A stretch of DNA of 5,923 bases from Candidatus Omnitrophota bacterium. GTDB lineage: Bacteria > Omnitrophota > Gorgyraeia > Gygaellales > Profunditerraquicolaceae. Of this stretch, positions 1 through 4,602 are shown one piece after another. Made by a program: the position numbers and the translations under genes. Where the stretch lies: the NCBI GenBank assembly GCA_028715095.1, contig JAQUSM010000074.1, positions 1 to 5,923 on the forward strand, written 5' to 3'. The first letter of the stretch is position 1; every line of letters starts with the position of its first letter. The notes beneath the pieces are model-generated. The model worked only from the letters and a program-made list of their open reading frames with translations, had not been told where the DNA came from and did not search any database.

Positions 1-6
1 GGGCAT
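1..6 (-). CDS. Possible start of a gene downstream of the repressor, cut by the window edge
   Basis: On the minus strand the repressor's TAA stop overlaps an ATG in the arrangement TAATG, followed by CCC. Only the first two codons (Met-Pro) would lie inside the window, so this is a junction signal rather than a readable gene. The same overlap is used by dnaX and recR further right. In ICEBs1-type elements the gene paired with the XRE repressor is an ImmA/IrrE-type metalloprotease that cleaves it. That identity is only a guess from position here. Confidence 0.25.
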
Positions 7-422
7 TAGATCCGTTCTATTTCTTCTAACTTTTTTGTCAATTTTTGCAGTTTGATTTTTGCTTTCTTCGTTAAAGTTTCAAATCTTGCTATACGCCACT
101 CCAGTTTTTTTGCTTCCTCGGAGGTGATATCCTTTTTTCCCATCTCTTCCATAATTTTCTCTATTTCAACATCTAAAAAAGTATCTAGCGGTTTTATCCT
201 ATCGTAAACCATTGGATATTTCATTTTAAGATACACTTTGAATAATTCTTCGTCAGAAAGCGCCTTGGAGATCTTTTCCATTATAAGAGGGGAGGGGAGT
301 TTGCCGTGTTTCTCAATGCGGGTTATATAGACAGGATCAACGTCAACTGCGTCGGCCAGTTCATACACTTTCAAACCAAGTTTTTCGCGCCTTTTTCTAA
401 TTGCTGCGCCAAGGTTCTCCAT
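6..422 (-). CDS. XRE-family HTH repressor-like protein with C-terminal coiled coil
   Basis: A 138-residue cytoplasmic DNA-binding protein, probably the maintenance repressor of the mobile element. Residues 4-55 form a typical XRE/HTH_3 domain: helix 2 near KVYELADAV (18-26) and the recognition helix near DPVYITRIEKHG (29-40). The C-terminal part, about 99-137, is rich in Lys and Glu with heptad-like leucine/isoleucine spacing, so it probably forms a coiled coil used for dimerisation. It has no protease or LexA-type autocleavage domain, so induction would need another factor. The size and layout resemble ImmR-type repressors. The ATG at 422 is chosen because the HTH begins at residue 4 and the next Met is at 48. 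No Shine-Dalgarno lies at a usable distance, and the predicted transcription start is at or beside the ATG, so the mRNA may be leaderless. The gene is transcribed divergently from the Cro-like/integrase series. The repressor role is inferred from fold and position; no target is shown. Confidence 0.85.
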   Translation of the reverse strand: MENLGAAIRKRREKLGLKVYELADAVDVDPVYITRIEKHGKLPSPLIMEKISKALSDEELFKVYLKMKYPMVYDRIKPLDTFLDVEIEKIMEEMGKKDITSEEAKKLEWRIARFETLTKKAKIKLQKLTKKLEEIERI

Positions 423-428
423 ACCTTT

Positions 429-456
429 ATTATAATTAAAAACTAACTAACTGCAA
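429..456 (-). promoter_or_regulatory. Leftward promoter of the repressor gene
   Basis: Read on the minus strand, TTGCAG (456-451) and a perfect TATAAT (434-429) are separated by 16 bp. The -35 box matches the consensus at only 3 of 6 positions, so the promoter leans on its -10 box and could be open to activation. Transcription would start about seven bases beyond the -10 box, near 422-423, which is the ATG of the repressor gene. Confidence 0.55.
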
Positions 457-462
457 GTTATT
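446..462. promoter_or_regulatory. Degenerate second operator copy
   Basis: ACTAACTGCAAGTTATT aligns without gaps to the perfect palindrome at 495-511, with 12 of 17 positions identical, and keeps partial dyad symmetry (TAACT-GCA-AGTTA, 448-460). A further overlapping ACTAACTA half-site lies at 442-449. The site covers the -35 box of the leftward promoter. Its centre (454) is 49 bp from that of the perfect site (503), which would allow cooperative or competing binding by the two XRE proteins. Binding itself is inferred. Confidence 0.5.
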
Positions 463-469
463 TTTTTTC

Positions 470-497
470 TTGACAAAAGAAGAATGTTTGTTATACT
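470..497 (+). promoter_or_regulatory. Strong rightward sigma70-type promoter
   Basis: A perfect TTGACA (470-475) and TATACT (492-497) are separated by 16 bp. A TGn extension (TG at 489-490) lies directly before the -10 box, and an A/T-rich tract (458-469) lies upstream like an UP element. This is much closer to consensus than the leftward promoter, as expected of a promoter held off by a repressor. Transcription should start near 504, inside the operator, and run through the Cro-like, excisionase-like and integrase genes. Confidence 0.75.
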
Positions 498-511
498 AAC
501 TAATAGTTAGT
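495..511. promoter_or_regulatory. Perfect 17-bp palindromic operator
   Basis: ACTAACTAATAGTTAGT consists of 8-bp arms that are exact reverse complements around one central A (503). It overlaps the last three bases of the rightward -10 box and the predicted transcription start, so a bound dimer would block initiation. Its size and symmetry suit an XRE-family dimer. Which of the two divergent XRE proteins binds more tightly cannot be told from sequence. Confidence 0.7.
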
Positions 512-553
512 TATTGATATGGAAACATCGAGAATTGATAAAACATTATTCTT

Positions 554-560
554 GGGGAGG
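554..560 (+). promoter_or_regulatory. Shine-Dalgarno that decides the start of the Cro-like gene
   Basis: GGGGAGG lies 8 bases before the ATG at 569. An in-frame GTG at 560 overlaps this motif and so cannot be the start it serves, which favours the ATG and a 70-residue product. Confidence 0.8.
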
Positions 561-568
561 TGAAAAGC

Positions 569-781
569 ATGTTAAAGGTAGCCCATAATTTAAAGCTGCA
601 CAGAATAAAAGCCGGCCTTACACAGTTAGAATTGGCAAGAAGGTTAGGCGTCAAAGAAAGGGTTATCACTTTTTGGGAAACAGGAAGGAGCCAGCCGCAT
701 ATTGAACAGGCGGTAGATATCGCAAAGATCTTAGAGGCAGAGCCAAAAGAGGTATTTCCGGATATCTTTCCTAATGGATAG
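569..781 (+). CDS. Small Cro-like XRE-family HTH regulator
   Basis: A 70-residue single-domain DNA-binding protein, about the size of phage Cro proteins. Nearly the whole chain is an HTH_3 fold: helix 1 around 5-15, helix 2 from TQLELARRLG (18-27), and the recognition helix around KERVITFWETG (29-39). The typical end follows, with an AKILEAEPKEVFP stretch. The ATG at 569 is preferred to an upstream GTG because of the Shine-Dalgarno spacing. It is the first gene after the strong rightward promoter and faces the larger repressor-like gene, so it probably competes for the same operators or represses the leftward promoter. Its stop region carries the ribosome-binding site of the next gene. An activator role, as for some XRE regulators of ICE genes, is also possible. 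The fold is clear; the role is inferred from position. Confidence 0.85.
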   Translation: MLKVAHNLKLHRIKAGLTQLELARRLGVKERVITFWETGRSQPHIEQAVDIAKILEAEPKEVFPDIFPNG

Positions 782-791
782 GAGATTAGAG

Positions 792-968
792 ATGGACAAA
801 GAAATTTTTACGGTTGAAGATATAGCAAGCATATTGCATATAAGGCCAAACACTATTCATAGCAAACGCTGGAAAGAAAGGACCGGCTGCCCTTTGAACA
901 AGCATGGCAAAAGATTATTATCTCGAGCTCCTGAGTTTTGGAAGTGGTTTGAGGCGCAGAAGAACTAA
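792..968 (+). CDS. Small HTH protein, excisionase (Xis/AlpA)-like
   Basis: A 58-residue protein opening with a helix-turn-helix of the MerR/AlpA/excisionase kind: FTVEDIASILHIRPNTIHS at 6-24 is the pattern in which the first helix docks and the second reads DNA. A basic stretch with a short beta-wing-like part follows (RWKERTGCPLNKHGKRLL, 26-43), then an aromatic tail (FWKWFEAQ). An upstream in-frame ATG at 774 would add six residues and overlap the previous gene. The ATG at 792 is preferred because GGAG (781-784) lies 7 bases before it. The gene abuts the integrase gene with no gap. Small HTH proteins directly before a tyrosine integrase usually act as recombination directionality factors, bending DNA at the attachment site. 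A role as transcriptional regulator of int is the main alternative. Confidence 0.7.
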   Translation: MDKEIFTVEDIASILHIRPNTIHSKRWKERTGCPLNKHGKRLLSRAPEFWKWFEAQKN

Positions 969-2063
969 ATGAAAAGATATAGCGGCGTAAAAGAAACTAA
1001 AGCAGGAAATTACCAGGTAAACTTTCGGCTGAGTAAGGGCGGAAAGCGATACTGGGAGACTGTGGAAGCAAACTCTATGCAAGATGCCCATAACATAAGG
1101 GCAGAATTGATAGCCAAGAAGATAAAGGAATTAGAGACTCCCGAAGAAGAGAGGTTGCGTCTGACAGCTGATTTCTCTAAAGTTTGGCAGGGCATAAGGG
1201 AAGGGTTGTCCGGACTGCCTAAAAAGACCTATCTTCGCTATCAAAAGATTTTCTGGCGGATGTTTGGAGATTTTCGAGCAGCGAAATTCACTTATATACG
1301 AAATCCGGGTCAGTTGACCTTAGCATTCTTTGAGCAATACAAAAATTATTACTCTAACGAGTTAGGTAGGCCAAAGGGGTTACGTGGAGAGCTTATCTGG
1401 GTTAAGGCGATTATGAAGCGTATGTATAAACTTGGGTTTTGTAGCGAGAAAATAATCAAGGATATAGCTGAACATATCAAGAAGCCCAAGGCAAATAAGA
1501 AACAATATCCCGAAATTACTAATACAAAAATTAACGAGTTGTTAGCTTTTATAAAACAGGATAAGCCAGATTATTACAGGCCTATTTACTTTATGAAGCG
1601 CACCGGCAGAAGAGTTGAAGAAACCACGCTTATTGAGCGAAGGGATGTGGTTTGGGATGGGATTAAGCCGATTAAGATCAATATACGTGCAGAGACTACA
1701 AAAACCGATGAATACGCTCCTTTAGGGAAGTTAGATTCTGAGTTAGAAATTTTTATCAACCAGGCTTATAAGGATGCCTCTAAACACAAAACCCCTTATT
1801 TATTTCTTACTCAACGAGGCAAGAAATTTAATCAACGTAGGATTTCTGAATACTTAAAGGCTGTCAGCGAAAAAATAACCGGAACAAAAATAACCAGTCA
1901 TTATTTCCGGCACAGGTTTTGGGTTGAATGTGGTAAGAACAACGTTCCTATAATAGATGCTATGGCGATATCGGGCAATAAGGATCCTCAAGTGGTAATT
2001 GCTTTCTATAGCCATAGTACAAATGACGGATTGGCAAAAGTGCTTGAACTGACAAGGATATAA
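969..2063 (+). CDS. int: Tyrosine recombinase (phage-type integrase)
   Basis: A 364-residue site-specific recombinase that would insert and remove the element by strand exchange through a 3'-phosphotyrosine link. The N-terminus (about 4-50) has the strand-rich arm-binding look (GNYQVNFRLSKGGKRYWETV) followed by a helix. The core-binding region spans about 66-170 and the catalytic domain about 180-364. Active-site residues seen are Arg215 (TGRRVEE), Lys245 in the beta-hairpin (TTKTDEY), His311 and Arg314 (HYFRHRFW), and nucleophile Tyr347 (AFYSHS). The Arg215-His311 spacing of 96 equals that of XerD. The usual second His/Trp position is Asn337 (SGNKDP), and the step from there to Tyr is one residue longer than in XerD. 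The ATG directly follows the previous TAA and no good Shine-Dalgarno is present, so translation is probably coupled. The frame is intact and no truncation is seen. The 3' end points at the likely attachment region. Confidence 0.93.
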   Translation: MKRYSGVKETKAGNYQVNFRLSKGGKRYWETVEANSMQDAHNIRAELIAKKIKELETPEEERLRLTADFSKVWQGIREGLSGLPKKTYLRYQKIFWRMFGDFRAAKFTYIRNPGQLTLAFFEQYKNYYSNELGRPKGLRGELIWVKAIMKRMYKLGFCSEKIIKDIAEHIKKPKANKKQYPEITNTKINELLAFIKQDKPDYYRPIYFMKRTGRRVEETTLIERRDVVWDGIKPIKINIRAETTKTDEYAPLGKLDSELEIFINQAYKDASKHKTPYLFLTQRGKKFNQRRISEYLKAVSEKITGTKITSHYFRHRFWVECGKNNVPIIDAMAISGNKDPQVVIAFYSHSTNDGLAKVLELTRI

Positions 2064-2072
2064 TGATATGAT
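2044..2072 (+). promoter_or_regulatory. Candidate promoter for the NIL-dnaX operon, starting inside int
   Basis: TTGAAC (2044-2049) and TATGAT (2067-2072) are exactly 17 bp apart, matching consensus at 4 of 6 and 5 of 6 positions. The -35 box lies within the final codons of the integrase gene and the -10 box just after its stop. A start near 2079 would give a leader of about 105 bases that contains the inverted repeat at 2083-2158. A match of this quality can arise by chance in AT-rich DNA. Confidence 0.4.
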
Positions 2073-2082
2073 TACGATAATA

Positions 2083-2159
2083 GGAGAGGATTCTGGTGGT
2101 GTTTTTGGTGGTAAAAGGGGTATTTTAAGCACAAAAACTTTTGTATCCCAGCCTCTCCG
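2083..2159 (+). other. tRNA-Ser-like inverted repeat: candidate attachment-site scar or structured leader
   Basis: GGAGAGG (2083-2089) is exactly complementary to CCTCTCC (2152-2158), giving a 7-bp closing stem over 76 bases followed by G2159, like an acceptor stem with discriminator base. GGAGAGG/CCTCTCCG is the usual acceptor stem of bacterial tRNA-Ser, and ATCCCAGCCTCTCCG (2145-2159) resembles the 3' half of such a gene. The interior is not a tRNA: the 5' side of the T stem (AAACT at 2135-2139) does not pair with CCCAG, there is no TTCGAAT loop, no CCA follows, and 76 bases is short for tRNA-Ser with its long variable arm. An internal helix is possible between GGGGTA (2117-2122) and TATCCC (2144-2149). 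The position after the 3' end of int suits an att site in a tRNA 3' end. It is not a standard terminator, since no T-run follows. Confidence 0.35.
2094..2144. repeat. Short direct and inverted repeats in the int-downstream junction
   Basis: TGGTGGT occurs twice, at 2094-2100 and 2106-2112, 12 bases apart. To the right, ACAAAA (2131-2136) and TTTTGT (2139-2144) form a perfect 6-bp inverted repeat around two bases. Integrase arm-type sites are often short direct repeats and core-type sites are inverted repeats, so these may be recombinase contacts beside the putative att site. They are short enough to be chance. Confidence 0.3.
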
Positions 2160-2184
2160 AAGAATTCCTTAAGGAGCGTAGAAA

Positions 2185-2418
2185 ATGATAATATCCATTG
2201 GTTTGACTTTCCCGGGCGCCCTGCAGGATGAATCCATAATTTGTTACCTCTGCAAGAAATTTGAAATTAACTTAAATATTATCGAGGCTTCTTTTTCCAT
2301 GGACGCGGGATGGTCAATCCTTACAGTAGAAGGCCAGCAGGAAGAAATTAAACGGGCCTTTGATTATTTGGCGGAAAAAGGGGTAAAGGTCCAACAAATC
2401 CAGATAGATAAGAAATAA
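2185..2418 (+). CDS. Stand-alone NIL-domain protein
   Basis: A 77-residue protein that matches the NIL domain over nearly its whole length. It opens with ISIGLTFPGALQDESIICYLCKKFEINLNII (4-34), continues with an AGWSILTVEG strand (41-50), then a helix with EEIKRAFDYLAEKGVKVQ (53-70). The NIL domain is a ferredoxin-like (ACT-resembling) fold known from the C-terminus of the methionine importer ATPase MetN, where it binds methionine and controls transport. Here it has no ATPase or ferredoxin partner in the same chain, so ligand and function are unknown. An excellent AAGGAG (2171-2176) lies 8 bases before the ATG. dnaX begins 15 bases after the stop, so the two are probably co-transcribed. It may be a small-molecule-sensing regulatory subunit, but nothing in the window shows its partner. 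Confidence 0.8.
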   Translation: MIISIGLTFPGALQDESIICYLCKKFEINLNIIEASFSMDAGWSILTVEGQQEEIKRAFDYLAEKGVKVQQIQIDKK

Positions 2419-2433
2419 CAATTATTATACTTA

Positions 2434-3993
2434 ATGGCTTATACTGTTTTTGCGTTAAAATGGCGGCCGCAGGATTTTGAGAGTATTGTCGGGCAAGACC
2501 ATATAGTCGGTACTTTAAAGAACGCGATCCAGAAGAACCGGCTTGCCCACGCGTATCTCTTTACCGGCCCAAGAGGGGTGGGTAAGACTTCCACCGCCAG
2601 GATCCTGGCTAAAGCGTTAAACTGTAAAGAGGGACCGACGGTTAAGCCTTGCCAAAAATGCTCTTCCTGCCTGGGGATTAACCAGGGTAACTCCCTGGAT
2701 GTTATTGAGATTGACGGCGCCTCTAACCGCGGCATTGATGAAATAAGGGCCTTGCGTGAAAATGTAAAATTCTCCCCCACGCAGGGCAAGTATAAGGTTT
2801 ATATTATTGACGAGGTGCATCAAATAACCCCTGATGGTTTTAACGCCCTGCTTAAAACCCTTGAAGAGCCTCCGGAGTTTGTAAAATTTATCTTTGCTAC
2901 TACCCATCCGCAAAAAGTCATGCCGACAATTATCTCCCGCTGCCAGCGCATGGATTTTCGCAGGATTACGGTAATTGAAATTATCTCCCAGCTTGAGAAA
3001 ATCATCCGTGAAGAAAAGGCCGCGGTGGACAAGGAGGTGCTTTTTGCGGTTGCCAAAAGCAGCGACGGATCATTAAGGGACGCCGAATCTATTTTAGATC
3101 AGCTGGTATCTTTTTCTCAGGGTAGCGTGTCTTTAAAAGATGCAATTTCTGTTTTAGGTATGGTTGAGCAGGATGTTTTGTTTTTGCTCACCGATAAAAT
3201 AATCCAGAAGGACCCGCAGGGGGCTCTCAAGCTTTTTAATGAGATTATTGACGACGGCAAAGACCCGGGTGTATTTCTTGTCAACCTTATAGAGCATTTC
3301 CGCAATTTAATGGTATCTAAAGTTTCAAAAGCAGATACAAAGTTGGTTGATTTGCCCCAGGAGGTTTGCGACCGTTTATTTAAACAGAGCCAATCGCTTT
3401 CCCTTGAGGAGATCTTTAGCACGTTTAATGTTTTAGTCGGCACGCAGGAGATGGCTAAGCGCCTGGATTCTCAGCGCATACCGTTAGAGATAAGCCTGGT
3501 CAGGCTGGCCTATAATAGCAAACAGGCTGGAGAAAAGTCAAAGATTCCGGCTCCTAAAAAAGAGGAGCAGGCAGCTTCGGAAGAGACAGTTAAAGATGTT
3601 ACGCCTAAAGATAATGTTCCGGCGCAAGCTCCTCAAGAGCATAAATCCGTATCTTTGGATCAGGTAAAAAACATCTGGAGCAGTATTGTAAACAGCCTTG
3701 CCGGAATAAAAATGTCGGTATCTACCTATTTAAGCGAAGGAGAGCCGACTAAGGTGCAGGGTAATATACTGACAGTAGCTTTTCCTAAGAATTATTCGTT
3801 GTATAAGGAGTCTTTAGAAAAAAAGGAAAACAGGGCGTTGATTGAGAAGGCTGCTTCAGAATTGTGCAATACGGAATTAAGAATAAACTTTATTTTGGCT
3901 GCGCAGGCAAAGCAAGAGCAGGACGCGCGCAGCAATCCTTTTGTCAAATCCGCCCTGGAGATGTTTGGAGGAAGGGTAGTTAAGGAAGGCTAA
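2434..3993 (+). CDS. dnaX: DNA polymerase III clamp-loader subunit gamma/tau
   Basis: The 519-residue AAA+ ATPase subunit of the clamp loader, which opens the beta sliding clamp and places it on primed DNA at the replication fork. The N-terminus reads AYTVFALKWRPQDFESIVGQ, as in the family. Walker A is GPRGVGKT (45-52), zinc-binding cysteines are C64, C73, C76 and C79, Walker B is IIDEVH (124-129), the SRC motif is 168-170 and sensor 2 is GSLRDAES (212-219) with Arg215. Domain III runs to about 360. A Lys/Glu/Pro/Ala-rich linker (about 363-405) leads into a tau-type C-terminal domain (about 406-490). The length is shorter than E. coli tau (643) but usual for many bacteria. No Shine-Dalgarno is visible before the ATG; translation may be coupled to the NIL gene. 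A six-A run in the linker is listed separately as a possible slippage site. The stop overlaps the recR start. Confidence 0.97.
   Translation: MAYTVFALKWRPQDFESIVGQDHIVGTLKNAIQKNRLAHAYLFTGPRGVGKTSTARILAKALNCKEGPTVKPCQKCSSCLGINQGNSLDVIEIDGASNRGIDEIRALRENVKFSPTQGKYKVYIIDEVHQITPDGFNALLKTLEEPPEFVKFIFATTHPQKVMPTIISRCQRMDFRRITVIEIISQLEKIIREEKAAVDKEVLFAVAKSSDGSLRDAESILDQLVSFSQGSVSLKDAISVLGMVEQDVLFLLTDKIIQKDPQGALKLFNEIIDDGKDPGVFLVNLIEHFRNLMVSKVSKADTKLVDLPQEVCDRLFKQSQSLSLEEIFSTFNVLVGTQEMAKRLDSQRIPLEISLVRLAYNSKQAGEKSKIPAPKKEEQAASEETVKDVTPKDNVPAQAPQEHKSVSLDQVKNIWSSIVNSLAGIKMSVSTYLSEGEPTKVQGNILTVAFPKNYSLYKESLEKKENRALIEKAASELCNTELRINFILAAQAKQEQDARSNPFVKSALEMFGGRVVKEG
3550..3568 (+). other. Possible slippage site in dnaX for a gamma-like short product
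   Basis: A run of six A (3556-3561) forms two in-frame Lys codons at residues 375-376. It lies in the loop between GCTCC (3550-3554) and GGAGC (3564-3568), which are exact complements. In the -1 frame, ten codons (RGAGSFGRDS) lead to TAA at 3591-3593, giving a product of about 386 residues that keeps domains I-III and lacks the tau C-terminus. E. coli (ribosomal frameshift at A AAA AAG) and Thermus (transcriptional slippage on an A run) make such products. Here the base before the run is T, so tandem -1 slippage is imperfect, and six A is short for polymerase slippage. Confidence 0.25.
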
Positions 3994-4592
3994 TGGCTAA
4001 CTATACGGCTTCAATAGAAAAATTGCTTGAATCTTTAATTAAGCTCCCCGGCATCGGCAGGCGCAGCGCCGAACGCATTGTGGCGCATGTTTTAGGCGCC
4101 TCCAAAGATGAAATTAAGATTTTATCCGAGTCTCTGAATAAAGTAAAAGAGAGCGTGCGCTCCTGCCAGATTTGCAATAATTTAAGCGAGGAAGATACCT
4201 GTAAGATTTGTCAGGACATCCGCCGGCAAAAAGATATTGTTTGCGTAGTCGAAAAACCCACCGATGTTACGGCCATTGAAAAAGCGGGAAATTTTCAAGG
4301 TGTTTACCATGTATTGCTTGGTTCAATATCGCCCCTTGAGGGAAGGGGGCCCAGCGATTTAAAGATCGACGGGCTTATTCAAAGGGCAAAGCAGGGCAGT
4401 ATCAAGGAAATAATTATTGCCACCGATGCTGATACCGAAGGTGAAACTACCTCCTTATATATTACTAAATTGCTTAAGCCGTTTGGCGTGCATTTAAGCC
4501 GCATTGGCTTGGGATTACCGGTGGGTTCAAACCTGGAATATGCGGATGCTACCACCCTTTCAAAGTCTTTAGAATCTCGCCGTACAATTTGA
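3993..4592 (+). CDS. recR: Recombination mediator protein RecR
   Basis: A 199-residue protein, normal length for the family, which with RecF and RecO loads RecA onto SSB-coated single-stranded DNA in gap repair and fork rescue. The order of parts is standard. A helix-hairpin-helix comes first (LPGIGRRSAERIVAHVLG, 18-35). A four-cysteine zinc finger follows (C58, C61, C70, C73). The Toprim domain has Glu87 in VVEKPTD and the acidic group D145, D147, E149, E151 in ATDADTEGE. The conserved C-terminal tail has GLPVGSNLEYADATTL (174-189). The ATG overlaps the dnaX stop by one base (TAATG), and AAGGAAGG (3982-3989) just upstream gives a strong ribosome-binding site inside the dnaX end. In most bacteria ybaB/ebfC lies between dnaX and recR; it is absent here. 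Confidence 0.97.
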   Translation: MANYTASIEKLLESLIKLPGIGRRSAERIVAHVLGASKDEIKILSESLNKVKESVRSCQICNNLSEEDTCKICQDIRRQKDIVCVVEKPTDVTAIEKAGNFQGVYHVLLGSISPLEGRGPSDLKIDGLIQRAKQGSIKEIIIATDADTEGETTSLYITKLLKPFGVHLSRIGLGLPVGSNLEYADATTLSKSLESRRTI

Positions 4593-4602
4593 TTCCATCC
4601 AG

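Noticed and set aside
560..568. GTG start at 560 for the Cro-like gene
   Set aside because: The GTG overlaps the GGGGAGG motif, which is correctly spaced for the ATG at 569.
774..791. ATG at 774 as start of the excisionase-like gene
   Set aside because: It would place GGAG (781-784) inside the gene; the ATG at 792 has that motif 7 bases upstream and begins just before the HTH.
1854..2132. Minus-strand ORF of 92 codons across the int end and junction
   Set aside because: It lies mostly antisense to the catalytic end of int, has no recognisable domain or ribosome-binding site, and looks like a chance frame.
2083..2159. Functional tRNA gene
   Set aside because: The acceptor-like ends pair, but there is no T stem, no TTCGAAT loop, no recognisable D or anticodon arm, and the span is too short for tRNA-Ser.
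2083..2175. Rho-independent terminator after int
   Set aside because: The stem closes a 62-base interior rather than a short loop, and no T-run follows on either strand.
2064..2184. SRP (4.5S) RNA gene, often found upstream of dnaX
   Set aside because: The conserved domain IV apical motif with its GGAAG-type loop and internal-loop sequences is not present.
2439..3443. Several minus-strand ORFs within dnaX
   Set aside because: All are antisense to strongly conserved dnaX codons and have no family features.
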